NCBI GenBank assembly: GCA_023435225.1
Contig: JAEYRX010000045.1
Span: 9,246-73,245, forward strand
Length of the DNA stretch: 64,000 nucleotides
Source of the DNA: Bacillota bacterium
GTDB taxonomy: Bacteria; Bacillota; UBA4882; UBA8346
Reading direction: 5' to 3'
Both the position numbers and the translations under genes were made by a program. The notes under the pieces are model-generated. The model was given only the letters and a program-made list of their open reading frames with translations, did not search any database and was not told the DNA's origin. Every line of letters starts with the position of its first letter. The stretch's first letter is position 1. This document shows, one piece after another, positions 17,486 through 26,590 of the stretch.

Positions 17486-18505
17486 TCAGTTCTTTTTAGG
17501 TCGGCCCGGACTTCCTAAAGGAATATCTTCTCCCCGTTGTCTCCTTCTTGTTCTATCCACTCTTAACTTTACAGCACATTCTTTGTGATGGTCCCAATTT
17601 CTTTTTATATCCGTAACGTCTGAATATTGATGACAGATTTTACATTGTTTGAATTTCCTTTCACCTGTAACAGATTGATAAAATTGATACCACATCAAAG
17701 AAAGTAAGCTGGATGGTTGAAAGGTTTGTTTTAAAATACCTGTATCAGGATTCTGTTTTAAAAGTGTTTTTAATGGGTAGTTGTCAATCTGTGCATTAAT
17801 TATTAATTTTAAGGCGGCATTCAAGAAAAATTCGGGTGACTTTTTTGCTGCTTCTTCGAGGATATATCCCTCAATACTTATTGCAAAAGGTTTATGTTCT
17901 TTATCTTTATAAACGTTTATACCTTGTATATTTTTGTTTAATCGTTCGGGTTTACGAAACCCATTTTCTAAACATTTAAAGCAATATTCCTTATCTTCAC
18001 AAAGAGTAATTTGTAAGCGTATTCCTTCCTGTTTCTCCCATACTTTAATTATAGGAAATTCATTGTAATTAACTTTCCCGGATTGTATAACATCCCAAAG
18101 CTTTACCGTTATTTTAAAAAACCATTGTTCCTGTGTAAAGGTTGTTTGGTCGATTGTGTTTATAACTTCTAAACCGTTACTGATCTTGTTATCAGATAAA
18201 ACAATAGGTGACCCGTACTTATTTACAAATGAAATATATGATTCTGGTGTCCCTGACAAGTCGGCAAAGTACCGGAATAAAACTGGTGTTTTTTTTGATG
18301 GTCTTTCATTGTCTTTTAGTTGGCGAGTCTCTATCCATTCAGCATTTTTATGAGGGATTAAAAACAACCTCTGTTTATCTTCTAATTTACTAGTGTTAGT
18401 TTCCGAGACATACCCCCATTGATAATTATCATAATGAGGCCAAACCCATTCTTTATCAATCAAATCAAGCTTTTGAAGTGCATCGCTATTACTTTTTTTT
18501 GTCAT
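17486..18505 (-). CDS. Unrecognised protein with C-terminal zinc-finger-like motif
   Basis: 339 residues, not recognised. Near the C-terminus there is C-K-I-C, then His-His-x3-Cys about 20 residues on, followed by an Arg-rich tail, which looks like a small zinc-binding, nucleic-acid-binding end. It is the only sizeable minus-strand gene in the left half of the element and is divergent from the replication genes. A GAGGTT ribosome site precedes the ATG. The position is typical of a repressor or accessory cargo gene, but no function can be assigned. Confidence 0.7.
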   Translation of the reverse strand: MTKKSNSDALQKLDLIDKEWVWPHYDNYQWGYVSETNTSKLEDKQRLFLIPHKNAEWIETRQLKDNERPSKKTPVLFRYFADLSGTPESYISFVNKYGSPIVLSDNKISNGLEVINTIDQTTFTQEQWFFKITVKLWDVIQSGKVNYNEFPIIKVWEKQEGIRLQITLCEDKEYCFKCLENGFRKPERLNKNIQGINVYKDKEHKPFAISIEGYILEEAAKKSPEFFLNAALKLIINAQIDNYPLKTLLKQNPDTGILKQTFQPSSLLSLMWYQFYQSVTGERKFKQCKICHQYSDVTDIKRNWDHHKECAVKLRVDRTRRRQRGEDIPLGSPGRPKKN

Positions 18506-18697
18506 TTTTTAACCTCCTAGACAATGTAACGATTTTTGTAACTATTATTATCCCATTAAAATAGTTTCATTTTTCTTAATTCAATTATACAATAGAAGAT
18601 GATAAAAGAAAATATCAAAAATGATATTTTCAAAGCTGTTTTATTGTACCTTAAAACTTCATAAGTCAGCGCCGGGAACAGAACCGACGGGATTGGG
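18506..18697. other. AT-rich divergent spacer
   Basis: Region between the minus-strand gene and the plus-strand replication genes. It probably holds divergent promoters, but none is clear enough to mark. GC content rises sharply from about 18666. Confidence 0.4.
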
Positions 18698-18757
18698 ATG
18701 GAAGCCGAGCAGAACAAAGATTTTGCGACGACGCGCGAGCCGGAAAGTATCTGGTAA
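18698..18757 (+). CDS. Possible 19-residue peptide
   Basis: ATG at 18698 after GGGATTGGG, encoding a short acidic peptide ending at TAA 18755. Composition looks protein-like, but the size makes this uncertain. Confidence 0.25.
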   Translation: MEAEQNKDFATTREPESIW

Positions 18758-18780
18758 ATACTTGACTGAAATATCTAGCG

Positions 18781-18903
18781 ATGACCACCTCAAGCCAAGA
18801 TAATAAACCATTTTTTAATGACCAGCGCCGAGAATCTATTGTAGATTTTGAGCGGTGGCCATTAATTAAAAAAAATAACAAGGAGAGTGAAAATAATGTT
18901 TAA
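18781..18903 (+). CDS. Possible 40-residue hydrophilic protein
   Basis: ATG at 18781 to TAA at 18903, overlapping the start of the next gene by 8 bp, a layout typical of phage genes. The composition is ordinary for a soluble protein. It lacks a clear ribosome site. Confidence 0.35.
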   Translation: MTTSSQDNKPFFNDQRRESIVDFERWPLIKKNNKESENNV

Positions 18904-19108
18904 TAATGATTTGCCGAGAATGTTAGACCCGGAAACCATTAAACAAAAGTTTTTTAATGGCGACGATCAGCCTAATTTGAATCTCACTGCAATATATGGA
19001 TTATTTAAAAGGCAGGATTTTCCCGGAATGAGGATCGGCAGAAAATTATTTGTCCCCAGTCATTTATTTTTAGAATGGTTGGACAAACAAGCAACTCATA
19101 AAGGGTAA
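18896..19108 (+). CDS. Small helix-turn-helix (excisionase-like) protein
   Basis: 70 residues. The pattern LTAIYGLFKRQDFPGMRIGRK followed by a VPSHLFLEWLD segment is that of short MerR/excisionase-type DNA-binding proteins (HTH_17). AAGGAG is 10 bases before the ATG; a GTG 9 bases upstream is also in frame. It lies at the head of the plus-strand operon, so it could be an excisionase or early regulator. Confidence 0.7.
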   Translation: MFNNDLPRMLDPETIKQKFFNGDDQPNLNLTAIYGLFKRQDFPGMRIGRKLFVPSHLFLEWLDKQATHKG

Positions 19109-19175
19109 AAACAACAAACCCGGAGAGCGGCGGCAACGCTTCCGGGCGGCGGCAGAATCGAGGTGAAAATTTAAT

Positions 19176-20456
19176 GTGTCTACTACAATCATTATACCTG
19201 AAAAAACCAATAATTTCAAGAGTTTAGAATATATTGACAAATATTTAAAAGCCGGTTTTAATGTAATTCCTCTAAGGGAACGTGCTAAAATTCCAGCAGT
19301 TAAATGGCTAAAACTTCTTGAAAATCCCTTAACCAAAGAGGAACTATATAAGCGGTTTGAAATAAACCCTAATTTAAATATCGGATTAATAACCGGGCCT
19401 TATTCCGGTGGTTTAGTTGTAGTTGACATAGACAATTCCGCGCCGGAAGAATTGGCCTTTTTGATTGCCGAAAATCCGACAGTCACAGTAAAAACAAGTA
19501 GAGGCCGTCACTACTATTATTTGAGTAAGAATAAATTAGATAGCATTATTTTTGATTGGGGAGAGTTTAGAAGTAATGGTTTGTATGTAGTCGCTCCCCC
19601 GTCAATTCATCCAGACGGTACCGAATACCAATTTATTGACGGTTACGAATTAGACCAAATTTCTTTACTTCCTGAATCTGTTTTTGAATTTCTGAAAGTT
19701 CACTCAAAAGAATGCAATAATAACAAATCTAAAAAACTATCCCCTAGTAATTTAATAAAACCTGAATTACTAGGTGAGAATCAAAAACTTAATTGTATCA
19801 GTGATTCTACCTCTAAATTACTAGGGGAGAAATTTAAAAGAACTTATCGTTCACCTGAAATAGCTTTTAGAGTTATGAGGCTGGTAGGGGTTGAAGTTTC
19901 CAAGTTCGGGGAATCGTTTAGATGTCCTATTCATGAAGAAAACAATCCAAGTTGTACATTATGGCAACATGAAAAAAACGGAATAATTGTTATGAAGGAA
20001 TTTCATAAAGGCGATAAATTAAACCATAAAGGAAAGCCTAATAGTTTTGCTTTACCTGTTGTTTATGCTTCGTACATTGGCAAAAGGAAAGAGTTTATTG
20101 AGTTAACAAACAGTCAAATGGTGATATGGTGGTTTAGAGCACTTTATGAAATCGGAGAAATAAAGCTTCCTGCAATAAAGTGTAAATCATTACCTAATAA
20201 ATGCCCGAAACCCGCAAAAACAGTTTATGAAGGATTTGTTTTACTTATTCGGATTCGTTCATATTACGATCAAAAATATTCAAAAGAAACTATTTTTGCT
20301 TGGGAATTTGGTTCTATTTGGTGTGGTTATGCTGATAAAAACAGTATTAAAGACGGTTTAAAATGGTTATTGCAAAACGGATATATCCAAAAAACAAAAG
20401 AAGCTGTTTTATGTGGCAAACGTGAAGCAGCTCTTTATATTTTAGGTGGTGAATAA
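19176..20456 (+). CDS. Bifunctional primase-polymerase (Prim-Pol) replication protein
   Basis: 426 residues. The N-terminal half is a Prim-Pol domain of the archaeo-eukaryotic primase superfamily: Asp84-Ile-Asp86 in VVVDIDN for metal binding, His112 in SRGRHYY, and a glycine-rich VVAPPSIHPDG segment. A later FRCPIHEENNPS segment resembles a CHC2-type zinc motif. It would synthesise primers, and perhaps extend them, to replicate the element. No helicase domain is seen. The start is GTG with GAGGTG upstream. Confidence 0.85.
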   Translation: MSTTIIIPEKTNNFKSLEYIDKYLKAGFNVIPLRERAKIPAVKWLKLLENPLTKEELYKRFEINPNLNIGLITGPYSGGLVVVDIDNSAPEELAFLIAENPTVTVKTSRGRHYYYLSKNKLDSIIFDWGEFRSNGLYVVAPPSIHPDGTEYQFIDGYELDQISLLPESVFEFLKVHSKECNNNKSKKLSPSNLIKPELLGENQKLNCISDSTSKLLGEKFKRTYRSPEIAFRVMRLVGVEVSKFGESFRCPIHEENNPSCTLWQHEKNGIIVMKEFHKGDKLNHKGKPNSFALPVVYASYIGKRKEFIELTNSQMVIWWFRALYEIGEIKLPAIKCKSLPNKCPKPAKTVYEGFVLLIRIRSYYDQKYSKETIFAWEFGSIWCGYADKNSIKDGLKWLLQNGYIQKTKEAVLCGKREAALYILGGE

Positions 20457-20460
20457 AAAA

Positions 20461-20820
20461 ATGGAGTCGATTCACAAAGGAGTTTTACAAGTAATTAAAT
20501 GTCATACAGCTGAAAACCCGGTAACAACTGAAACATTAATAAAAAAATTTAATGTTGATAAGCGGGATTTAACGGAAGTTATAGCACAGTTAAGAACCCG
20601 GTACCATGAGCCGGTTTTAAGTTCTACTCATGGTGGCTATTATTGGCCGAAAAGCCCTGATGATGCCAAAAAAAGCTTTTCACATTTGGTCCACAGAATC
20701 CAAGCTTTAAACAGAGCTATTAAAGGACTTCAAAAAGGTTTAGACCGTGAATTCGGCGGTCAATTAACCTTTAATGAACTAATAAATAATTTGGAAATGG
20801 AGGTAAAAAACGATGTCTAG
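20461..20820 (+). CDS. Winged-helix-like small protein
   Basis: 119 residues. The first 60 look like a winged helix (TTETLIKKFNVDKRDLTEVIAQL, then a beta-hairpin-like GGYYWP). The rest is helical. ATG 20461 fits the AGGTGGTG ribosome site better than the GTG at 20446. It overlaps the next gene by 8 bp. Possibly a replication or regulatory partner of the primase. Confidence 0.65.
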   Translation: MESIHKGVLQVIKCHTAENPVTTETLIKKFNVDKRDLTEVIAQLRTRYHEPVLSSTHGGYYWPKSPDDAKKSFSHLVHRIQALNRAIKGLQKGLDREFGGQLTFNELINNLEMEVKNDV

Positions 20821-21058
20821 CAAGTATTGGTTAGATGAAAAACCCGAGGAGATCCAAACCAGCAGAAATATTTTAAGATGGTTTAAACGGGCCGGAAAGC
20901 TTCAAGTCGCAGGGTTATACAAAGACCCGGAAACCCAGGAATTAAAGCAGGGTAAAACATCCACTTTGGATTCAGAAGATTTAGCCCTTAACCCGCGAAC
21001 CCTGGATCTGCTTCAAGAGTTTATTGACGATTGCCGCGAATTAGTTACAAGGGAGTAA
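20813..21058 (+). CDS. Unrecognised 81-residue protein
   Basis: Hydrophilic and mostly helical, with a Trp-Phe-Lys-Arg patch near residue 24. GGAGG lies upstream of the ATG inside the preceding gene. Translationally coupled with its neighbours. Confidence 0.6.
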   Translation: MSSKYWLDEKPEEIQTSRNILRWFKRAGKLQVAGLYKDPETQELKQGKTSTLDSEDLALNPRTLDLLQEFIDDCRELVTRE

Positions 21059-21064
21059 GAAAAA

Positions 21065-21307
21065 ATGGATGAGCGATTATCAATGTATGGAGTAAACCTT
21101 TTTCAGTTAAAAGTTTCCGAATTGCAGGACCGGTTAAATTTAAACTGGTGGAAACTTGATAAATACCCGGAGTTAAAAGAAGAGATAACAGAGTATCAAA
21201 AACTATGCAACATAGAACAATTCCGGAAGCTTAACTCACAGGAATTTGATAGAAAGTTGGAGTTACTCTGTAAGTTCTTAATTTCTATCGGTGAAAACGC
21301 ATTCTAA
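21065..21307 (+). CDS. Unrecognised 80-residue protein
   Basis: Charged helical protein with no cysteines in pairs and no membrane segment. It begins 6 bp after the preceding stop and belongs to the same run of small early genes. Confidence 0.6.
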   Translation: MDERLSMYGVNLFQLKVSELQDRLNLNWWKLDKYPELKEEITEYQKLCNIEQFRKLNSQEFDRKLELLCKFLISIGENAF

Positions 21308-21333
21308 AAATAATAAAATGGAGGATTTTTAAA

Positions 21334-21942
21334 ATGGAAAAATTACAAAAAGCAGTTGATGAGTTGTTAAAAGAGGTTTCAGAGACAGAGGGAGCGATTG
21401 CAGCAAAGATCGCGGATCTTGACACGAAAGAAAGCAAATTAAGTCAAAAAATAAATTCTTTACGACAAGATGTCGTTAATTCTGAATTATCCAATAACAT
21501 TGAAAAAGCGGAGAAACTTAAAAAGGACATTGCACAGATTAAAATAGATATGGCCGAAATCCAGGAACAAAAGGCCGCCTATAAACAATTTTCTGCAAAA
21601 AACAGAAAAGATACTTACTCCAAAAAAATTACTAAAATTTATGAGTTATCACAAGAAGCCAAAGAGGAACGGAGCAAGCAATTAGAAAAAAACCGTGCCT
21701 TATTAGATGAAAAAACCCAAAAATTAAACGAATTAGAAGCGGAAGTTAATAAAATTAAGCGCGAAAATGAAAGATTGAGGGATGATACAATTTTAGCTCA
21801 AATTATCAGGCCGATTATCGGATTTGTCGACAACCGAATAAATGATCCGGAAAAAAGATTTGATATCGTCCTTACTTGTAAAATGTGGCTTGATTTGGGC
21901 GAAGAAAAATTCAAAGAAAGAATGGATTCTTATTATGAATAA
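21334..21942 (+). CDS. Coiled-coil protein
   Basis: 202 residues dominated by a long coiled coil (about 1-145, Glu/Lys-rich heptads), then a short globular end (about 146-202). GGAGG precedes the ATG. Function unknown; long coiled coils occur in phage scaffolds and in plasmid maintenance proteins. Confidence 0.65.
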   Translation: MEKLQKAVDELLKEVSETEGAIAAKIADLDTKESKLSQKINSLRQDVVNSELSNNIEKAEKLKKDIAQIKIDMAEIQEQKAAYKQFSAKNRKDTYSKKITKIYELSQEAKEERSKQLEKNRALLDEKTQKLNELEAEVNKIKRENERLRDDTILAQIIRPIIGFVDNRINDPEKRFDIVLTCKMWLDLGEEKFKERMDSYYE

Positions 21943-21956
21943 TTGAGGTTTTAATC

Positions 21957-22124
21957 ATGAATAACTTTACAGAAACAAAAGTGTATTATCATACTTGCCC
22001 GGAATGTGGAAAAGGTTTACCGCCGGCACTCCCTAACTCTGAATTAGGTTGTTATTCTTGCAATAGTTGGAGTACTTTCAAGGATGGTAAATTAATTTCA
22101 ACAAAGAGTTTTTCAGCACGATAA
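21957..22124 (+). CDS. 55-residue zinc-ribbon protein
   Basis: Contains C-P-E-C-G-K-G and, 15 residues later, C-Y-S-C, a classic two-knuckle zinc ribbon. The ATG at 21957 follows TGAGG. One of several tiny zinc proteins in the element. Confidence 0.65.
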   Translation: MNNFTETKVYYHTCPECGKGLPPALPNSELGCYSCNSWSTFKDGKLISTKSFSAR

Positions 22125-22168
22125 AGAGACAATAAAACTTAATAACGAAACACCGAGGGGGTGAGCTA

Positions 22169-22741
22169 ATGCCTAGAAAATGCTCTATTTGTGAACATCC
22201 GAAAGTAACAGAAATCAATAAATGTATCGTTAATAACGAATCGTTTCGTAACATTGCGGGACGATTTTCTATTTCTACAGCTTCAATAAGTAGGCACAAA
22301 GAACACCTCCCCGGCACGTTAGTTAAAGCCCAGGAAGAGAAGCAAATTATCAAAAATGTCACTGTATTGGAAGAGATTAAAAGATGTTTTGAACGGGTTA
22401 ATAAGCTATTTAATGCCTGTGATAAATGGTTATGTGACCCGGTAACCGGAGAGTATAACCTGGACCCCAGGGCCAGTGATATTGAGGTAATTTACACCGA
22501 GCCCGGATCGGACTTCCGGAAGAAAGAAAAACTAAGTAAACTTTTGGCCGAAGTTCGCGGAGCCGGTTACTTGATTGAAAGTTGGGAATCTAAAGTAGCT
22601 GATCCGCGAACTCTTATTTTACAGACTTCTAGACAGTTGGGAACACAGATTGAGTTATTATCAAAAATCCTTGATATGTCGGGACTTGAATCACGGCTAA
22701 AGGAAATTGAAGAAAAGCTAGAACGAAGGGTGGGACAATAA
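22169..22741 (+). CDS. HTH protein, possible small terminase-like subunit
   Basis: 190 residues. The N-terminus has C-S-I-C near residues 5-8, then an HTH-like SFRNIAGRFSISTASISRHKEHL. The remainder is helical and ends in a coiled coil. GGGGGTGAG lies upstream. The position just before structural genes would suit a small terminase, but no large terminase follows, so the role is open. Confidence 0.6.
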   Translation: MPRKCSICEHPKVTEINKCIVNNESFRNIAGRFSISTASISRHKEHLPGTLVKAQEEKQIIKNVTVLEEIKRCFERVNKLFNACDKWLCDPVTGEYNLDPRASDIEVIYTEPGSDFRKKEKLSKLLAEVRGAGYLIESWESKVADPRTLILQTSRQLGTQIELLSKILDMSGLESRLKEIEEKLERRVGQ

Positions 22742-22744
22742 AAA

Positions 22745-23065
22745 ATGAATTCACTTGTAAAACGAATTGAACGGTTAGAAGAAAAACTAAACAAACTTCC
22801 GGAGCCGGTCGCTGATATATTAACCACGGAAGAACGGGCCAGAATGGCCGAATTACACCGGATTTGGAATGAGGAAAGAGATTTAACTATTCCGGAGATT
22901 CGAGAAGAAAGCCGAATGATGTTTAAATTACAACGCGCCGGTTGTTTTTCCAAATGTCCTGATAATTTAGCCGAACGAATGAGAGAAGCCGGGAAACGAG
23001 TAGATGAACGGAACAGGCGTATACACCCGGAAAGATACGCCGGAAAAGAGGCAGTCAATGTCTGA
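22745..23065 (+). CDS. Unrecognised 106-residue helical protein
   Basis: Starts 3 bp after the previous stop. The N-terminus, LVKRIERLEEKLNKL, is a short coiled coil; the rest is Arg/Glu-rich. The next protein begins with a similar LTKRIEKIEKALEEL, so the two may share a dimerisation segment. Confidence 0.55.
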   Translation: MNSLVKRIERLEEKLNKLPEPVADILTTEERARMAELHRIWNEERDLTIPEIREESRMMFKLQRAGCFSKCPDNLAERMREAGKRVDERNRRIHPERYAGKEAVNV

Positions 23066-23261
23066 TAGTTTAACTAAAAGAATTGAGAAGATAGAAAAAG
23101 CCCTTGAAGAGCTGGAAGCTAAACACCCAAATGATTATCAAATAACGATATACGGTTGGCAAGATGCTAATTTTGAGAAGTATAACTACCCGCCGACACC
23201 GGAAGAAATAGCCTATTGTCAGAAAACCGGATACAAAGAAATAATACGATTCGCTGAATAA
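23058..23261 (+). CDS. Unrecognised 67-residue protein
   Basis: ATG at 23058 overlaps the previous gene by 8 bp. It has an N-terminal coiled coil, then a Pro/Tyr-containing tail. An AAGAGG ribosome site lies inside the preceding gene. Confidence 0.55.
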   Translation: MSDSLTKRIEKIEKALEELEAKHPNDYQITIYGWQDANFEKYNYPPTPEEIAYCQKTGYKEIIRFAE

Positions 23262-23280
23262 TAAAAAGGAGCTGAATAAC

Positions 23281-23496
23281 ATGTCAGAATTTTTAGAAGG
23301 CACTGTAACAAAGTTTAACGTTGAACGGGGATTTGGTTTTATTAAACCAAATAACGGCGGTAAAGATGTTTTTTGTCACCATAGCAACATTTTAATGAAT
23401 GGTTTCCGGTACCTCGAAGTTAACGACAAAGTAAGGTATCAATTAGATAAAGAATCAAACGGACGGACCAAGGCAATTAATGTTCAAATAATATAG
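23281..23496 (+). CDS. Cold-shock-domain protein
   Basis: 71 residues with the RNA-binding motifs GFGFI (RNP1) and VFCHH (RNP2) of CspA-type proteins. It would bind single-stranded RNA or DNA. Host cold-shock proteins usually begin with M-x-G-x-V-K-W-F; here GTVTKFNVERG replaces the Trp with Phe. AAGGAG precedes the ATG. Its presence inside the element, between helical proteins and a scaffold-like gene, is uncommon. Confidence 0.88.
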   Translation: MSEFLEGTVTKFNVERGFGFIKPNNGGKDVFCHHSNILMNGFRYLEVNDKVRYQLDKESNGRTKAINVQII

Positions 23497-23510
23497 CGGG
23501 GGAAAATAAA

Positions 23511-24173
23511 ATGGATGAATTAAATATCAGTTATCCAAGCAGCTCTAACTTGAATAATAATTCTAATTTAGAAAGCAATCAAAGTAAATCCGCAGCAGAG
23601 ATACTTTACCCGGATCATCCCAATTATGCTAATACAACGGAAAATGAAACCGACTATGAAGAAACTACCGGCGTACCAGAGCAATATAACTTCACTCTTC
23701 CGGAAGGAACAACCTTAGATGAAGGAATCCACGGAGAATTCCAGACAATAGCCCGGGAACTTAATTTGAGTAATAAACAAGCTCAAAAATTAATGGATCT
23801 TGAAATGAAATACATCTCTCAACGTGACACCCAACGGAACGGCGAAAACGAAAAAGCCTATTATAACAAGCTTAATGACATGAAGGCTGAAACTGAAAAG
23901 AAGTACTCTAAAGAGGAAAGAGCCTTCGCTGTTAAAGCTATTGACCAGATAGCCGGACCGGAAAAGGCTAAAGAGTTTAGAAAGTTTCTAAACAACGATC
24001 CGGTAGGTCAATTAGTTGGAATGAGCCCTGTTATAATGGACTTTTTTATTATGGCCGGCAAAAAGTTATCTAATTCCGGAGCAAATCCAACCGGGGCCAA
24101 AAGTTTAGAAGAGCTTTATTCTAAATCTTTACACCGGAATTATCAATTCCCTAATAGCCCAAATTTAAAATAA
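23511..24173 (+). CDS. Phage scaffold-like protein
   Basis: 220 residues with an Asn/Ser-rich start. It then has YNFTLPEGTTLDEGI and a helical segment ELNLSNKQAQKLMDLE, a pattern I associate with the scaffolding/head-assembly proteins of T7-like phages. No major capsid gene follows. Moderate confidence, from pattern recognition only. Confidence 0.6.
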   Translation: MDELNISYPSSSNLNNNSNLESNQSKSAAEILYPDHPNYANTTENETDYEETTGVPEQYNFTLPEGTTLDEGIHGEFQTIARELNLSNKQAQKLMDLEMKYISQRDTQRNGENEKAYYNKLNDMKAETEKKYSKEERAFAVKAIDQIAGPEKAKEFRKFLNNDPVGQLVGMSPVIMDFFIMAGKKLSNSGANPTGAKSLEELYSKSLHRNYQFPNSPNLK

Positions 24174-24191
24174 ATAAGGAGGATTAAAGCA

Positions 24192-24368
24192 ATGAAATTC
24201 AAAAAAACAAGAGTTAAAACCTACGCAGTAAAGGCGATTTGTGATTGTGGAACCGAATTGAAATATAAATCTAGGGGAGATAGTCTATATTTTCATATCT
24301 GCCCTAAATGCGGGAAATCATTTGACCTTGACAATGTTTATCCTACAATTAAAGACGAAATAAAATAA
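24192..24368 (+). CDS. 58-residue zinc-ribbon protein
   Basis: Contains C-D-C-G and C-P-K-C-G about 20 residues apart. The ATG at 24192 follows AAGGAGG. Function unknown. Confidence 0.65.
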   Translation: MKFKKTRVKTYAVKAICDCGTELKYKSRGDSLYFHICPKCGKSFDLDNVYPTIKDEIK

Positions 24369-24419
24369 AACTACGGGGGCCGGTTATCCGGTCCCTTAAA
24401 TTTTGGAGGTGTTTTTAAA

Positions 24420-25442
24420 ATGACTGTACCAGTAAGCAGTAATAAATCAGGTCCTTTTGTTGGTAATAATAATACAACTCAATTTCCTTTTAGTTTTACT
24501 ATTGATTCTATAACCGATATAAAGCCATACATAACAGATTCTAACGGCAATGATGTTTTATTGTCTTCTAGCAAATACCGGGTTATTAGAAACAATTACA
24601 ACGATCCTACTTCTGGCGGCTATGTTGAATACCCTTATCCCGCCGGAACTAAATTACAGTCAACAGAGAAATTGACTATACTTCGGGAAGTAGATTTCAC
24701 ACAAACCGACGATTTAAAAGAGCAAGGCCGGTTCAGTAATAACATATATGAAAAAATGGTTGATAAAACAGTCATGATGATCCAACAGTTAGCGGAAAAA
24801 GTTGGCCGGGCTGTTACTGCTGGAGTAACTTATGCAGGTAGTGTTTTTACTTTCCCATCACCAGTAGCCGGAAAGGTGATTGGTTGGGATGCTTCAGGAA
24901 GTAATTTAATCAACCTAGATAATACCACGTTAGGGATAGAGGCGCAGATGATAGCGGCAACGGAGGCGGCAGAAGATGCAACGGAGGCAGTTAATAATTT
25001 AATTACTACTGCCTTTGAAAGCGATGAAACAACAGTTAAAGAGGCGACACATGCGGGGAGTGCGGATTTAGCAAAAGGGGATACTAGATTCCAAATTAGT
25101 GGAACTGTTGGTGGAGCAGATACAACTTTAAATAATAATACTTTCTATAATATGTTTATGTGTTCTCGTCTTTTAGACCCGGGAAAAAGTTTAATATTAA
25201 AAAGAGTTTCCTATAACTTCTCATTAAATATTCATTTACAAATGAACGGTCAAAACACTTGGACATCTACTGGAAGCGGTGATGGGGAAGAAACCCCCGA
25301 CTTTATTATACATACTAATTCAACTGGTTCTCCAGTTCTAAAAACTTTTAATGTTGGAGCTTGGAACGTAAGCGGCGCTTCAGTTAGTTTATATGGTGAA
25401 GTTGGTTTTTGGGCAGATTTAGCTATTGAAGATGCAATTTAA
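24420..25442 (+). CDS. T7-like tail-fibre protein
   Basis: 340 residues. The first 130 match the T7 gp17 N-terminal domain pattern that attaches fibres to the tail: NNNTTQFPFSFTI, a GGYVEYPYPAGTKL segment, LTILREVDFTQT, then MIQQLAEKVGRAV. The C-terminal half differs and is probably a receptor-binding or trimerisation region. GGAGGTG precedes the ATG. It is convergent with, and overlaps by 4 bp, the gene at 25439. Confidence 0.8.
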   Translation: MTVPVSSNKSGPFVGNNNTTQFPFSFTIDSITDIKPYITDSNGNDVLLSSSKYRVIRNNYNDPTSGGYVEYPYPAGTKLQSTEKLTILREVDFTQTDDLKEQGRFSNNIYEKMVDKTVMMIQQLAEKVGRAVTAGVTYAGSVFTFPSPVAGKVIGWDASGSNLINLDNTTLGIEAQMIAATEAAEDATEAVNNLITTAFESDETTVKEATHAGSADLAKGDTRFQISGTVGGADTTLNNNTFYNMFMCSRLLDPGKSLILKRVSYNFSLNIHLQMNGQNTWTSTGSGDGEETPDFIIHTNSTGSPVLKTFNVGAWNVSGASVSLYGEVGFWADLAIEDAI

Positions 25443-25915
25443 AAATTAAATAACATTTGTGTTCCTCTACTATTGCCTATATACCAAAGTTGTATAGTGG
25501 CGGTTCCTATTTGCCATATTCTACGATATTTTTTAGGAAGTATATAAGCTATTCCAAATTGTAAAATAGTTGTTGAAGTAAAAAAAGATACTAATTGTTC
25601 ATTGGTGGGATATTCACCTATAAATTCTTTGGCTAAACCCCATTCATACCCGCCATGCTCTATATCAATACTCGTTTTTTGTAAGTCAATCCATTGTATA
25701 ACAACACAACCTATTTGATATTTGGTATCTTCCTTTGTCCACAGGTCAAACTTGCCTTTCCAAAAGTTATATTCGTGGACAGGTTCAGCAGGTTCGGTTT
25801 GTATCGGTTCTATCCCGGTTTGTTCGTGAAAATCTTTATTAATCCGCTCAATATCCAGAGCATAAACCGGACAAGCCATAAACAACAAAACTAAAGTTAA
25901 AATTAATATTCTCAT
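25439..25915 (-). CDS. Secreted or membrane protein of unknown function
   Basis: 158 residues with an N-terminal signal peptide (about 1-19, ending VYA). The mature part is mixed with two hydrophobic stretches near the C-terminus. GAGGAA precedes the ATG. Not recognised; the position beside the fibre gene on the opposite strand suggests a cargo gene expressed by the integrated element. Confidence 0.65.
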   Translation of the reverse strand: MRILILTLVLLFMACPVYALDIERINKDFHEQTGIEPIQTEPAEPVHEYNFWKGKFDLWTKEDTKYQIGCVVIQWIDLQKTSIDIEHGGYEWGLAKEFIGEYPTNEQLVSFFTSTTILQFGIAYILPKKYRRIWQIGTATIQLWYIGNSRGTQMLFNF

Positions 25916-25968
25916 TTTAATTCCTCCTCTATAATACTAATTAACCTGGGGAGAGCCTATACTATCCC

Positions 25969-26151
25969 TTATTTCTTATCTTTAAAATTTGAATTGTTCT
26001 CTAAATATTCTTCTATATCGGACATTTTAAAACGCCAATCTTTCCCGATTTTAAAAGCTCTTATCTTCTTAGCTTTAATAAACCGGGAAATAGTTTTAGT
26101 GCTAACTTGCAGATATTCCGCGACTTCTGCAACGGTTAAAAGTTTTTCCAT
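25969..26151 (-). CDS. Excisionase-type HTH protein
   Basis: 60 residues: LTVAEVAEYLQVSTKTISRFIKAKKIRAFKIGKDWR is the standard HTH_17/excisionase fold, followed by a short acidic tail. AAGGAG precedes the ATG. Likely a regulator or directionality factor of the element. Confidence 0.85.
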   Translation of the reverse strand: MEKLLTVAEVAEYLQVSTKTISRFIKAKKIRAFKIGKDWRFKMSDIEEYLENNSNFKDKK

Positions 26152-26526
26152 GGATTATAACTCCTTATGTTAAAAACTGGAAGCCCTACAAGGCTTTTTA
26201 AGGGATGTTTTTTATCCGGTTGATGTTTTCCCTGGACCCTGAAAGAATTTTTAACCCAGTAAAGGACAGACGGCAAGAAATTTATTTTAGAGGTATACCC
26301 GGACCGCTGGATCATCCTCAATAATTTTTAAGGTGTTTCATTGCCACAAATGGCAAAGGGTATTAATTCAATTATCCCTTTCCCAACTTCTTGGGAAGGT
26401 TTTCCCTTTTTTCGGGGAATAGGTTTTCGTGTTAAGTACGAATACCCGCTCGTCATTATGACGAAGGTCTTTTTTATATTATAACATATTATGGATTTCA
26501 TATACAACAACAGACAATGAAGGACA
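26152..26526. other. Non-coding region with several hairpins
   Basis: No credible gene. Hairpins seen on the plus strand are AGCC/GGCT near 26181, TTGCCA/TGGCAA at 26341-26356, and overlapping alternatives CCCAA/TTGGG (26383-26395) and GGGAA/TTCCC (26393-26406). The latter is followed by T6, so the pair could act as antiterminator and terminator. A TCGTCAT/ATGACGA hairpin lies near 26455. Confidence 0.45.
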
Positions 26527-26555
26527 TTGACGGACAAACAGAAACGATATATAAT
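26527..26555 (+). promoter_or_regulatory. Strong sigma-A promoter of the gene at 26591
   Basis: TTGACG, 17-bp spacer, TATAAT. The 16 bases AGGACATTGACGGACA around the -35 box are repeated exactly at 27101. Confidence 0.85.
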
Positions 26556-26590
26556 ATAATTAATAAATTTAATTTTAGGAGGAAAAAACA

